This document shows, piece by piece, positions 16,846 through 26,528 of a DNA stretch of 64,000 nt. Location of the stretch: the NCBI GenBank assembly GCA_015059445.1, contig SVAK01000001.1, positions 89,951-153,950 on the forward strand. Direction: 5' to 3'. The DNA is from Bacillota bacterium (GTDB lineage Bacteria > Bacillota_I > Bacilli_A > RF39 > UBA660). Within the stretch, counting starts at the first letter, position 1, and every line of letters starts with the position of its first letter. Made by a program: the position numbers and the translations under genes. A model generated the notes under the pieces. It ran no database searches, was not told the origin of the DNA, and worked only from the letters and a program-made list of their open reading frames with translations.

Positions 16846-17898
16846 ATGAATTGGGTAGTTAATGGACATAATATATTGGGAATAATTTTTATAACTTTTT
16901 TAGTTAGTGTGATTTTAGTTCCTTTAGCAAAAAAAATTGCTATACATGTTGGGGCGTTAGATATACCTGATGCACGAAAAGTACATAAACATCCAACTCC
17001 AAGAATGGGTGGATTAGCTATTTATTGTGCGTTTTTATTAGGGTATATGTTGTTTGGAAAATTAAATATTCAAATAGTCTCTATATTAATTGGATCTTTT
17101 TTAATTGTAATTTTGGGTATGCTAGATGATATAAAACCAATTAGAGCATTATATAAATTTATAGTTCAAATAATAGCTGCTATAATTGTAGTGGTATATG
17201 GGCAAATATATTTTACTAAAATAACTTTTTTAGGTCTAAATTTAGAATTTAATTTAATCACAAGTTATGTTCTATCAGTATTTTTTATTGTATCAATAAC
17301 AAATGCAATAAATTTAATTGATGGTTTAGATGGTCTCTCTAGTGGTATAAGTTCAATTTATTTTTTAACAATTAGTATAATAGCTATGTTGCTAGGTAAG
17401 TTTTCTGGTTTAGACGTTACATTATCATTAATAATGTTAGGTGCAACTTTAGGATTTTTATTTCACAATTTTCCGCCAGCAAAAATATTTATGGGAGATT
17501 CAGGAAGTTTATTTTTAGGATTTATGATATCTGTTATTGCTTTAGTTAGTTATAAAGTGGCAACTCTTACATCATTAGTAATTCCAATTGTTATACTTGC
17601 AATTCCAATCTTTGATACAGTTCTTGCTATTTTTAGAAGACTTTTAAAAGGCGAAAGCATTGGAGCTCCTGATAAAGAACATTTTCATCATCAATTATTA
17701 AAACTAAAGTTTTCTCCAAGGGTAAGTATTATTATCATTTATTTAGTAAATATATTATTTTCTGCAGTGTCAATTTTTTATGTAATTGGTAATACTAAAG
17801 TTGCTATAGTGCTATATTTATTTTTAATGCTAGCATTATTATTCTTAATATTAAAAACAGATATTTTATACCAACATAAAGATAAAAATAAGAAATAA
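16846..17898 (+). CDS. tagO: Undecaprenyl-phosphate N-acetylglucosaminyl-1-phosphate transferase (TagO/WecA)
   Basis: 350-residue integral membrane enzyme that starts teichoic acid or polysaccharide synthesis by moving GlcNAc-1-P from UDP-GlcNAc to undecaprenyl phosphate. Conserved cytoplasmic loops are visible: RKVHKHPTPRMGG, GMLDDIKPIRA (catalytic DD), NLIDGLDGLSSG, FMGDSGSLFLGF and the HFHHQLLKL histidine loop. About ten hydrophobic helices and the length fit. The start at 16846 has GGGTG 5 bases upstream; an ATG 12 bases earlier lies at the predicted transcript start. It begins the polysaccharide locus. Confidence 0.93.
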   Translation: MNWVVNGHNILGIIFITFLVSVILVPLAKKIAIHVGALDIPDARKVHKHPTPRMGGLAIYCAFLLGYMLFGKLNIQIVSILIGSFLIVILGMLDDIKPIRALYKFIVQIIAAIIVVVYGQIYFTKITFLGLNLEFNLITSYVLSVFFIVSITNAINLIDGLDGLSSGISSIYFLTISIIAMLLGKFSGLDVTLSLIMLGATLGFLFHNFPPAKIFMGDSGSLFLGFMISVIALVSYKVATLTSLVIPIVILAIPIFDTVLAIFRRLLKGESIGAPDKEHFHHQLLKLKFSPRVSIIIIYLVNILFSAVSIFYVIGNTKVAIVLYLFLMLALLFLILKTDILYQHKDKNKK

Positions 17899-17964
17899 AA
17901 CAAGCTTTTGATGAAGTGACATCTATTTATTGTTTTATGTATTTATAGGACTATATCTAAATTA

Positions 17965-18005
17965 ATTGAGAATAATAAAATTATAGTTAGGCATTCTCAA
18001 TTTTT
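17965..18005 (+). terminator. Putative terminator after tagO
   Basis: ATTGAGAAT (17965-17973) pairs with ATTCTCAAT (17993-18001) around a long loop, followed by T residues. An additional wide inverted repeat ATAAAACAA/TTGTTTTAT lies upstream near 17895-17935. Confidence 0.6.
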
Positions 18006-18038
18006 AAAAAATTAAAGAATATGAAAAAATAAACTCAA

Positions 18039-19484
18039 ATGAAAAGAAGGTTTGATAATGTGAAGACAAAAAAAAGAAAAATAAAACAAATACTTATGAT
18101 TTTTATAGCAATTATTTTGTTATTTAGTATATATTTAAATACATTTTTGCTTATTAAATATAATGTGTTGCCATTAAAATATTTAATAATTTATTTTGTT
18201 TTAGTAGGATTTATACCATTTGTATTGATTTATTTTACAGTTTTTCCAAGAATAAAACCACTATTAAAAAATATTTTGGCCATTATAGAAGTCATATATA
18301 TATTATTATTATTTATTGTATTTTCATATTTAAATCAAACGTTTAATTTCTTAGATGATTTTACAAGTGGCTTCAAATATGAAACAAAGAATTATTATGT
18401 TTTAGTTGCAAGCGATAATAAGTATGATGAAATAAACGATTTAAATAATAAATCAATTGGATATGCTAGTGGTTTAGATATAAGTGTCAATCATGCTATA
18501 GAAAAAATAGACGACATAATTACGTTAAATCATGTAGAACATGATGGTTTTAGTTTGATGCTTAATGAGTTATACGATGGCACGTTAGATAGTATATTAA
18601 TTGTACAAAGTTATTACGATTTGTTAACAGAAAATGATGAAACGATTGAGGAAAATACAAAAATCATTTATAAATTTTCTATTAAAGAAAAAGTAAATGA
18701 AATAGTTAAAGATGTTGATGTAACTAAAGAAAATTTTAATGTTTATGTATCAGGAATTGATTCTTATGGTAATGTTACTGATAAAACTAGAAGTGATGTT
18801 AACATAGTTATGAGTGTTAATCCAGTTACTAATAAAATATTAATGATTAATATCCCTAGGGACTATTACGTTGAGTTAGATGGATTTGCTCAAAAAGATA
18901 AACTTACACATGCAGGTATGTATGGAGTTGAAGTGAGTGCTAAAACAATTGAAAATCTCCTAGGTATAGAAATTAATTATTATGTAAAAGTTAATTACAA
19001 CGCATTGATAAAATTAGTAGATGCTTTAGGCGGAGTAAATGTATATTCTAAATATGCATTTAATACACATGAAAATCATTATCCAATTAGAGAGGGATAT
19101 AACTACGTAAATGGCGAAAAAGCCTTAGACTTTGTAAGAACAAGAAAAGCTTTTTTAGATGGTGATAGGGTTCGTGGAGAAAATCAGCAAGCAATGATTA
19201 AAGCAATTATTGAAAAGGCTAGTGACGTTTCAATATTATTAAAATATGATGAGATTTTAAAATCTTTAGATGGAAGTTTTAGTACAAATATTTCTACCAA
19301 TAAAATAATGAGTTTAGTAAACATGCAACTCGATTCAATGCCAAGTTGGAAAATAGATTCAGTTAGTTTAAATGGTAGTGATGCTCACGGTTTAACTTAT
19401 ACTTATCCTGGTCAAGAATTGTATATTATGATTCCTGATGAAGCAGTATTAGAGGATGTCAAAAATAAACTTGATAATATGTAA
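18039..19484 (+). CDS. LCP (LytR-CpsA-Psr) family ligase with SBP-like accessory domain
   Basis: 481-residue membrane protein that attaches undecaprenyl-linked teichoic acid or capsule polymers to peptidoglycan. Three to four N-terminal hydrophobic segments come first. Residues about 125-225 (YYVLVASDNKYDEINDL, then NNKSIGYASG) resemble a solute-binding-protein lobe seen in some CpsA-type LCPs. The LCP catalytic core follows, with TRSDVNIVMSVNP, INIPRDYYVEL, KLTHAGMYG and FVRTRKAFLDGDRVRGENQQ, which carries the conserved arginines. The start is uncertain: ATG 18039 lacks a ribosome site, while GTG 18060 has AGAAGG 9 bases upstream. It lies between tagO and the capsule genes, matching its role. 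Confidence 0.88.
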   Translation: MKRRFDNVKTKKRKIKQILMIFIAIILLFSIYLNTFLLIKYNVLPLKYLIIYFVLVGFIPFVLIYFTVFPRIKPLLKNILAIIEVIYILLLFIVFSYLNQTFNFLDDFTSGFKYETKNYYVLVASDNKYDEINDLNNKSIGYASGLDISVNHAIEKIDDIITLNHVEHDGFSLMLNELYDGTLDSILIVQSYYDLLTENDETIEENTKIIYKFSIKEKVNEIVKDVDVTKENFNVYVSGIDSYGNVTDKTRSDVNIVMSVNPVTNKILMINIPRDYYVELDGFAQKDKLTHAGMYGVEVSAKTIENLLGIEINYYVKVNYNALIKLVDALGGVNVYSKYAFNTHENHYPIREGYNYVNGEKALDFVRTRKAFLDGDRVRGENQQAMIKAIIEKASDVSILLKYDEILKSLDGSFSTNISTNKIMSLVNMQLDSMPSWKIDSVSLNGSDAHGLTYTYPGQELYIMIPDEAVLEDVKNKLDNM

Positions 19485-19496
19485 CAATATAGTCAG

Positions 19497-19533
19497 AAAA
19501 TGATTTCTATATAAATTTAGAAGTCATTTTTTT
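19497..19533 (+). terminator. Terminator after the LCP gene
   Basis: AAATGATTTCT (19498-19508) pairs with AGAAGTCATTT (19519-19529) apart from one G-T position, and is followed by a T run. Confidence 0.8.
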
Positions 19534-19584
19534 AGTTTGATTTGTAAAATTCTGTCGTAATTTGTAGAAATAAGACTAATGCTA

Positions 19585-19593
19585 TGGTATAAT
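19585..19593 (+). promoter_or_regulatory. Extended -10 promoter of the capsule operon
   Basis: TGG-TATAAT at 19585-19593 lies 30 bases before the start of ugd, with a CGGAGGAG ribosome site between. No terminator is seen from here to 31140, so one long capsule transcript is likely. Confidence 0.6.
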
Positions 19594-19622
19594 CTAATTA
19601 AAACAAACGGAGGAGAAAACAT

Positions 19623-20828
19623 ATGAAAATTGCAGTAGCTGGAACAGGTTATGTTGGCTTATCTTTAGCATGTTTGCTAAGTCAAAAAAATACTGTTAAA
19701 GCAGTAGATATTATAAAAGACAAAGTAGAGATGATAAACAATCGCATCTCTCCAATTAAAGACGAAGAAATAGAAAGATTTTTTGCCGAAAAAAAATTAG
19801 ATTTGGTTGCAACCCTGGATAGCGAAGATGCTTATAAATGGGCAGACGTAGTAATAATTGCCACTCCGACTAATTACGATGTAGAAAAAAATTACTTTGA
19901 TACTAGTAGTGTTGAAAATGTTATAGAGACAGTTTTGAAAGTAAATCCGGAAGCTAAGATGATTATTAAATCGACAATCCCAGTTGGATATACAAAAAGT
20001 GTAATAGAAAAATACAATTGTCAAAATTTAATATTTAGTCCTGAATTTTTAAGAGAAGGTCATGCTCTATATGACAATTTATATCCAAGTAGAATTGTTG
20101 TTGGAAGAGAATCCACCAACGAATCAATGTTAGAGTTTGCAAAAGTTTTTGCACATCTTCTAGAAGAAGGGGCATATAAAGAAAATATTGATATTTTATT
20201 TACTGAACCAACTGAAGCTGAAGCAATAAAATTATTTGCTAATACATATTTAGCTCTAAGAGTTGCATATTTTAATGAATTAGATACTTATGCTGAATCA
20301 AAAGGTCTAGATACAAGACAAATAATTGATGGAATAGGATTGGATCCTAGAATTGGCTCACATTATAATAATCCGAGTTTTGGTTATGGTGGATATTGTT
20401 TACCAAAAGACACAAAACAATTATTATCAAATTATGCTGATATTCCTCAAAATTTGATAAGAGCTATAGTAGATAGTAACGAAACAAGAAAAGGTTTTAT
20501 TTCATCAACAATAATGAAAAAATTAGTAGAAAATAACAAAGATTCAAATCATGTTGCAGGAGTATATCGTTTAACTATGAAATCTGGAAGCGACAACTTT
20601 AGACAAAGCGCTATTCAAGACGTTATAAAAAATCTTACAAAAATGGGAATAGAAATAATTATTTACGAACCAACTTTAACAGAAGATTTATTTGAAGGTT
20701 ACAAAGTAGTGCATAGTTTAGAAGAATTTAAAGAAAAAGCTGATGTTATTATTGCTAATCGTTTTGTTGATGAATTAGCAGATGTAGAATCTAAAGTTTA
20801 TACAAGAGATTTATATAGAAGAGATTAA
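19623..20828 (+). CDS. ugd: UDP-glucose 6-dehydrogenase
   Basis: 401-residue enzyme that oxidises UDP-glucose twice with NAD+ to UDP-glucuronate, a capsule precursor. The Rossmann motif AGTGYVG is at residues 6-12. KSTIPVGYT and [24 protein letters not shown] are family signatures. The catalytic cysteine is Cys259 in GGYCLPKD, and the conserved lysine in [14 protein letters not shown] is present. It is the first gene of the capsule operon. The epimerase at the other end (30181-31140) would use its product, so the polymer probably contains glucuronic or galacturonic acid. Confidence 0.95.
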   Translation: MKIAVAGTGYVGLSLACLLSQKNTVKAVDIIKDKVEMINNRISPIKDEEIERFFAEKKLDLVATLDSEDAYKWADVVIIATPTNYDVEKNYFDTSSVENVIETVLKVNPEAKMIIKSTIPVGYTKSVIEKYNCQNLIFSPEFLREGHALYDNLYPSRIVVGRESTNESMLEFAKVFAHLLEEGAYKENIDILFTEPTEAEAIKLFANTYLALRVAYFNELDTYAESKGLDTRQIIDGIGLDPRIGSHYNNPSFGYGGYCLPKDTKQLLSNYADIPQNLIRAIVDSNETRKGFISSTIMKKLVENNKDSNHVAGVYRLTMKSGSDNFRQSAIQDVIKNLTKMGIEIIIYEPTLTEDLFEGYKVVHSLEEFKEKADVIIANRFVDELADVESKVYTRDLYRRD

Positions 20829-20851
20829 TTAAGTAAAAATAGGGTGTTTGT

Positions 20852-22693
20852 ATGGGAATAAAAAAAAATAAAATAAAACCTTTGGTTAGCATTGTTACAC
20901 CAAGTTATAACTGCGAAAAATATATCGCTAGTACAATAGAATCGGTATTAAACCAAACTTATAGTAATTTTGAAATGATAATTGTAGATGATATATCAAC
21001 AGATAAAACTACAGATATTATAAAGAAATATCAAAAAAAAGATAAGCGTATAAAACTTATTGTATTAGATAAAAAAGGTGGAGCTAGTATTGCCAGAAAT
21101 AGAGCAATAAAAGAAGCTAAAGGTAAGTATATTGCTTTTTTGGATAGCGATGATATGTGGTATGAAGAAAAGTTAGAAAAACAAATTACATGGATGGAAA
21201 ACAATAGCATAAACTTTTCTTATACTGATTATGAATATATTAATGAAAATAATGAAAAACTTAACATAAAAAGAGTTTGTCCTAAAAAAATGTCATATTT
21301 TAGAATGTTATTGGGAGATTCAATTGGTTGCTTAACTGTAGTATATAATAGAGAAAAAACAGGTCTTATTCAAATACCTAGAATAGATAAAAGAAATGAT
21401 TATGCATTATGGTGTGTAATTTTAAAAAAACTAGAAAAAGGATATAAATATGATGAGATACTAGCAAAATATCGAAAAACAAACTCGGGTACTTTATCAT
21501 CTGGTAGCAAATTTAAGCTGATAAAATATCATTATCAACTTCATCATGAGATAAATAAATTTAATTCTATTATGTCATGTTTATTTACATTCACTAATAT
21601 AATAAATTTTATTTTAAATAAAAAAGTGAGAGAGAAAAATTTATGTTTAAAAAAGAAAATAGGGATAGTTGGACATTTTGCTGTTGGAAAAAATAATAAC
21701 GATGGTCAAACAGTAAAAACTCAAAATTTATATCGTGAATTAGAAAGAACATATGGTAAAAAAAATATTCAAATAATTGATACTTGCAACTGGAAAAAAC
21801 ATCCTTTTAAATTGTTATTTAATTGTTTTGAAATGGCAAAAAATTGTGAAAATATTATTATTTTGCCAGCTAAAAATGGTGTTAAAGTGTTTGTACCTTT
21901 GTTTAATTTTATTAATAAAAGGTCTAAAATACAATTGCATTATGTTTTAATTGGATCTTGGTTATATGACTTAGTTTGTGCGGATAATAAATTAATATCT
22001 AATTTAAAAAAGTTTAATGGAATTTATGTTGAAAATAGTACATTGTTAAAAAAACTAAAGACATTGAATTTAGAAAATGTATTTTTAATGTATAATTTCA
22101 AAGATATTAAACCAATATCAAAAGATAAAATTAAATTAACTAAAGATAAGATTATAAAAACTTGTATATTTTCTAGAATAATGCGTGAAAAAGGTGTGGA
22201 AGATGCAATTTCTTGTATCCAACAAATTTCTAGTGAGCATAAAAATATTAAAATAGCATTAGATATCTATGGTCCAATAGATAAAAAGTATGAAAATGAT
22301 TTTTTGAAAATTTGTAATGAATTTCCAAGCAATATAAAATATTGTGGTGTAATTGATAATAGAAAAACAGTAGAAACATTAAAAAATTATGATCTTTTGC
22401 TTTTTCCAACGCATTTTAAAACTGAAGGAATTCCAGGGACAATATTAGATGCTTATGCATCGGGGGTGCCAGTATTAGCTTCAAAATGGGAAAATTATAA
22501 AGAAATAATAAATGAAGAAACCGGAGTTGTTTTTGAAATAAATAATAATAAAGACTTTTATGAAAAATTAGAAGCTTTAATCACGAATACAGATAAAATA
22601 AATGATTTGAAATTAGGTGCTTTAAAAAAATATGAGGAATATTCTCCTAATAAAGCGATTAAAGTGCTAATTGAAAATATAGAAAGAAAGTAG
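20852..22693 (+). CDS. Two-domain glycosyltransferase, GT2-GT4 fusion
   Basis: 613-residue cytoplasmic protein joining two glycosyltransferases in one intact frame. Residues about 10-235 are a GT2 (GT-A) domain with VSIVTPSYNCEKYI, IIVDDISTDKT, ASIARNRAI and FLDSDD (the DxD metal site). Residues about 265-613 are a GT4 (GT-B) domain. It begins KKIGIVGHFAVGKNNNDGQT, and the donor site shows FSRIMREKGVEDAI, LDIYGPI and the EGIPGTILDAYASGVPVLAS motif with its conserved glutamate. Two consecutive sugar transfers by one protein are likely. It lies 23 bases after ugd. Acceptor and donor sugars cannot be read from sequence. Confidence 0.85.
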   Translation: MGIKKNKIKPLVSIVTPSYNCEKYIASTIESVLNQTYSNFEMIIVDDISTDKTTDIIKKYQKKDKRIKLIVLDKKGGASIARNRAIKEAKGKYIAFLDSDDMWYEEKLEKQITWMENNSINFSYTDYEYINENNEKLNIKRVCPKKMSYFRMLLGDSIGCLTVVYNREKTGLIQIPRIDKRNDYALWCVILKKLEKGYKYDEILAKYRKTNSGTLSSGSKFKLIKYHYQLHHEINKFNSIMSCLFTFTNIINFILNKKVREKNLCLKKKIGIVGHFAVGKNNNDGQTVKTQNLYRELERTYGKKNIQIIDTCNWKKHPFKLLFNCFEMAKNCENIIILPAKNGVKVFVPLFNFINKRSKIQLHYVLIGSWLYDLVCADNKLISNLKKFNGIYVENSTLLKKLKTLNLENVFLMYNFKDIKPISKDKIKLTKDKIIKTCIFSRIMREKGVEDAISCIQQISSEHKNIKIALDIYGPIDKKYENDFLKICNEFPSNIKYCGVIDNRKTVETLKNYDLLLFPTHFKTEGIPGTILDAYASGVPVLASKWENYKEIINEETGVVFEINNNKDFYEKLEALITNTDKINDLKLGALKKYEEYSPNKAIKVLIENIERK

Positions 22694-22698
22694 TATTG

Positions 22699-23790
22699 AT
22701 GAAAAGATTGTTATGCATAGTTAGTAGTATGGATAGAGGTGGAGCAGAAACCTTTTTAATGAAGGTTTATAGATCACTTGATAGAAGCAAATATCAAATG
22801 GATTTTTGCGTTTTTAAACCCAAAGAAGGATTTTATGACGCTGAAATAAAAAAAATGGGTGGGAAAATTTTTGTTTTACCCCCTAAATCTAAAAATCCAT
22901 TCAAGACGTTTTGGAGAATATTAAAACTAGTAAAAAAAGAAAAATATTTATCAGTGCTTAGGACCAGTCAACAATCATTAGCAACGTTAGATCTTTTAGC
23001 AGCAAAATTAGGTGGAGCCAAAAAATTGATTTATAGATCAAGCAATGCCAATATTACTGGTGGAATAATGATGCGCATAATCAATACTATATTTTCATTT
23101 CTACCCAAAATTATACCTAATGTAAAGTTGGCGCCATCTACAGAATCAGCTGTATTTGTTTTTGGCAAAAGACAAGTTAAAAATGGTAAAGTAACTATTT
23201 TACCAAATGGTTTAGATTATAATAAATTTAAATTTAATGAAGGTGTTAGAGATAAAATAAGAAAAGAATTGCATTTTAATAACAATACTATATATGGTCA
23301 TATTGGTAGGTTTAATGTTCAAAAAAATCATTCTTTTTTGCTAGATATATTTAGTGAAATATATAAAAAGGATCCTAATGCTAGATTAATCCTAATTGGA
23401 GAAGGAGAATTAGAACAAGAAGTAAAAGCTAAAATAAAAAAATTAAATTTAGAAAATGTTGTGTTACTATTAGGAGTAAAAGAAAATGCTAATGAATATT
23501 ACATGGCAATGGATTATATGATATTTCCATCATTTTTTGAAGGGATGCCCAATGTAGTAATCGAAGCTCAAGCGGCAGGTTTGAAATGTACTTTATCAGA
23601 TACTATTACAAAAGAGGCTGACTTAACCGGTTTGTTAACATATATGGGTATAAACAATTCATCAAAAGAGTGGGCAAATCAAATTTTAAATAATTTAGAT
23701 TATAAAAGAAAATCATACGAAAAAGAATTTTTAAATAAAGGATACATTATTTCGAAAAATATTCAAATATATATTAATAAATTCTTTTAA
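22699..23790 (+). CDS. Glycosyltransferase family 4 (EpsF-like)
   Basis: 363-residue GT-B glycosyltransferase. The N-terminal motif MDRGGAETFLMKVYRSLDR is typical of EpsF/CapM-like capsule enzymes. The donor-binding C-terminal half shows GRFNVQKNHSFLLDIF, LILIGEGELEQEV and FPSFFEGMPNVVIEAQAAGLKC with the conserved glutamate pair. The ATG at 22699 overlaps the preceding stop region by a few bases; a TTG three bases earlier is rejected. It acts in the cytoplasm on the lipid-linked repeat unit. Confidence 0.9.
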   Translation: MKRLLCIVSSMDRGGAETFLMKVYRSLDRSKYQMDFCVFKPKEGFYDAEIKKMGGKIFVLPPKSKNPFKTFWRILKLVKKEKYLSVLRTSQQSLATLDLLAAKLGGAKKLIYRSSNANITGGIMMRIINTIFSFLPKIIPNVKLAPSTESAVFVFGKRQVKNGKVTILPNGLDYNKFKFNEGVRDKIRKELHFNNNTIYGHIGRFNVQKNHSFLLDIFSEIYKKDPNARLILIGEGELEQEVKAKIKKLNLENVVLLLGVKENANEYYMAMDYMIFPSFFEGMPNVVIEAQAAGLKCTLSDTITKEADLTGLLTYMGINNSSKEWANQILNNLDYKRKSYEKEFLNKGYIISKNIQIYINKFF

Positions 23791-23804
23791 AGGAGGTAAA
23801 TCAA

Positions 23805-24965
23805 ATGTCATCGTTAGCAATATCGAAAATATTAACATTATTAATATATTTAGGTTTATCATTGTTAATCGCTGTTTTATTTAAATTGTCGATAAAAGCA
23901 AAAAATCAAGATAAACAAATTCATTTTTTCAACAAAAAAATAAATAATAAAATAATTTATTATTTTATTATTTATTTCGTTTTTATAATTTTTGCATGTT
24001 TTAGAACTATTGCTCCGGGAATAGGCGGCGCAGATACCCAAACCTACATTAATTATTTTAATATGTTTCAATATACGCCATTTTTCTCTTTAAATAATTT
24101 GTTATTAAATAGTTATGAATATTTATTTTATAATTTAATGTTTTTAATTAGAACATTAGGAGGAAATTTTTTTGTTTTTTCTTTTATAATATATTCTATA
24201 ATCATAATTGCTTTAATTTATGTTGTAGATAAAAACATAAAAAATGAAAAACAATGGATGTGGTTAATTTTATTATTTTTGCCGCTTTTAAAAAGTTTAA
24301 ATATAGTTAGAAATATTGTATCAGCATCGATAGGATTTGTTGCACTTGAATTTTTAAAGGACAATAATAGCAAAAATTTTTGGATATTAGCTATTGCAGC
24401 ATTTTTAAATCATTACATTGCTATCATATTAATAATTTTTTATTTTTTCTGCAAATATTTTCCTGAAAAAATTTTGCTTGATAACAAAAAAGTTTTATTT
24501 TTAAATGGTTTAATTATAATCGCTTCCATTACATTTTTACCTTTGGCAAAACTAATATTAAGCATATCCGGTTTTTCTGGATATTTAAATAAAATTGAAA
24601 TTTCACTATGGGGATATATACCAATTGTATTTTTCTATATCTTAATGTTATACGATTCTAAATTCAAAAATTATTTAAAAGATATTAAACACTTTATTTA
24701 TTATAAAATGATGATTTTTTTAAGTTTTATTTTACCAATATTTATTTTACTAAACGGTGCTAGTAGAATACTATTATTTTTTGAAATACCTAGATATATT
24801 TTATATTCTGATATGTATATGTTTTTTAAATCTAAAATTTCATCAAATTATTTAAAAGTATACGAAATATTAACGACTATATTTATTGTTTTATGGTTAA
24901 TATTTAGAATTGTACGGATGTGGGAAGGTTATGATTTAGTACCTTATTATAATAATTTATTTTAA
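23805..24965 (+). CDS. EpsG-like capsule polymerase (Wzy-type)
   Basis: 386-residue membrane protein with about eleven hydrophobic segments. The segment CFRTIAPGIGGADTQTYINYF is the EpsG family signature (R...GxDTxxY), followed by SYEYLFYNLMFL and a helix with LNHYIAIILII. EpsG/Wzy proteins join lipid-linked repeat units outside the membrane. It has a strong AAAGGAGG site and sits between glycosyltransferase and flippase genes, as expected for a Wzx/Wzy-dependent capsule. Confidence 0.85.
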   Translation: MSSLAISKILTLLIYLGLSLLIAVLFKLSIKAKNQDKQIHFFNKKINNKIIYYFIIYFVFIIFACFRTIAPGIGGADTQTYINYFNMFQYTPFFSLNNLLLNSYEYLFYNLMFLIRTLGGNFFVFSFIIYSIIIIALIYVVDKNIKNEKQWMWLILLFLPLLKSLNIVRNIVSASIGFVALEFLKDNNSKNFWILAIAAFLNHYIAIILIIFYFFCKYFPEKILLDNKKVLFLNGLIIIASITFLPLAKLILSISGFSGYLNKIEISLWGYIPIVFFYILMLYDSKFKNYLKDIKHFIYYKMMIFLSFILPIFILLNGASRILLFFEIPRYILYSDMYMFFKSKISSNYLKVYEILTTIFIVLWLIFRIVRMWEGYDLVPYYNNLF

Positions 24966-24999
24966 ATAAATTTTTAGTTATTTACGAAAGGAAATTTAT

Positions 25000-26517
25000 A
25001 TGCGAAAGAAAAATATAATAAAAAATACTATTAGTATATTATTATATCAGATAATATATATATTATGTGGTTTATTGATTCCTAAGGTGTTAATGAAAGG
25101 ATATGGTTCAGAAACTTATGCATTAACAACGTCCATTACACAATTTTTAGCTTATATAACATTATTAGAATCAGGTTTAGGCATAGTTGTAAAATCTATT
25201 TTATATAAACCGATTGCTAAAAAAAACGATGAAGAAATTGCAACTATATTAAAAAATACCCAAAAATTTTTTAATAAAATATTAATAGTATTTATATTTT
25301 ATATAGTTTTATTATGTTTTATGTATCCTCATACAACTGCTGCCAATGGATTTGATAAAAGTTTAACAATTTCGTTAATTGTAATTATATCGTTAAGTAC
25401 GTTTTTTGAATATTTTTTTGGCATGACTTATAAATTATTTTTACAAGCTGATCAAAAATCATATATTGTATCAAATATTCAATTGATAACTTATATAGCT
25501 AATACTATTGCAATTGTTGTTATGGTTTATTTAGGATTTGATATTGTTATTGTTAAATTAATAAGTTCTTTAATATTTGTTTTAAGACCAACAATTCAAA
25601 ATATTTATGTGAAGAGAAGATATAATATTAATTTAAGAAATGGAAAAGATAATTTCAAAATACCTAACAGATATGATGGACTATCTCAACATATTGCTGG
25701 AATCATTAATAGTAATTCTGATATAACATTATTAACAATATTTACGGATATAGCAAATGTAGCAATATATTCAGTTTATAATATGATTTTAACTAATATT
25801 AAAGCATTAATTAATAGTTTTACTTTAGGGACTGATGCTGCTTTTGGAGACATGTATGCTAAACAAGAATATGAGAAGCTAAATAAAAGTTTTGATATTT
25901 ACGAAACAATTTATTTACAAATAATTACTATATTATTTGGATGTACACTAATACTTATAGTACCATTCATATCTGTTTATACAAAAGGAATTAGTGATGT
26001 TAATTATATAAATTATTCTTTTGCATTTCTGATTGTATTAGCAAGTTATTTTCATTGTATAAAAACTCCGTATAATTCATTAGCTTATGATGCTGGAAAA
26101 TTTAAAGAAACAAAACATGGTGCTTGGATAGAAGCTATTATCAATATAGTTGTATCTTTAATTTTAGTATTTAAATTTGGGCTAATAGGAGTACTAATAG
26201 GTACGTTGATGTCTGTTATATATAGGGGTGTAGAATTTATCATATATGTATCTAAACACATTTTAAAAAGGAAAGTATTAGAAAGCGCAAAAAAAATTTT
26301 TATATGTTTTTTACAAATAATAATAATAATAGTTGTTAGCAATTATATTGATTTAAGTTTTGTAGATAATTATTATGAATGGGTATTAGCAGCTTTGGTA
26401 GCTTTTATAACTATTTCTATTTTAGTATTTGCAATATCGTGTGTTTTCTACAGAGATAATATTAAAGAAATAATAACAAAATTGAAGATGAAGTTTACTA
26501 AGAAATCTAATTTGTAG
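25000..26517 (+). CDS. Polysaccharide repeat-unit flippase (Wzx/MOP superfamily)
   Basis: 505-residue membrane protein with 12-14 hydrophobic helices, the usual size and layout of Wzx exporters. The N-terminus has IPKVLMKGYGSETYALTTS, a typical 'G...YG.....' entry motif. Conserved central charged residues (RPTIQNIYVKRRYNINL) and the GTLMSVIYRGVEF helix are also present. It should flip undecaprenyl-linked repeat units across the membrane for the EpsG-like polymerase upstream. Confidence 0.9.
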   Translation: MRKKNIIKNTISILLYQIIYILCGLLIPKVLMKGYGSETYALTTSITQFLAYITLLESGLGIVVKSILYKPIAKKNDEEIATILKNTQKFFNKILIVFIFYIVLLCFMYPHTTAANGFDKSLTISLIVIISLSTFFEYFFGMTYKLFLQADQKSYIVSNIQLITYIANTIAIVVMVYLGFDIVIVKLISSLIFVLRPTIQNIYVKRRYNINLRNGKDNFKIPNRYDGLSQHIAGIINSNSDITLLTIFTDIANVAIYSVYNMILTNIKALINSFTLGTDAAFGDMYAKQEYEKLNKSFDIYETIYLQIITILFGCTLILIVPFISVYTKGISDVNYINYSFAFLIVLASYFHCIKTPYNSLAYDAGKFKETKHGAWIEAIINIVVSLILVFKFGLIGVLIGTLMSVIYRGVEFIIYVSKHILKRKVLESAKKIFICFLQIIIIIVVSNYIDLSFVDNYYEWVLAALVAFITISILVFAISCVFYRDNIKEIITKLKMKFTKKSNL

Positions 26518-26528
26518 GAGAAATAAAT

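Noticed and set aside
17895-17940. Wide inverted repeat ATAAAACAA/TTGTTTTAT after tagO
   Set aside because: The 27-base loop and AT-only arms are expected by chance; the better hairpin lies just downstream.
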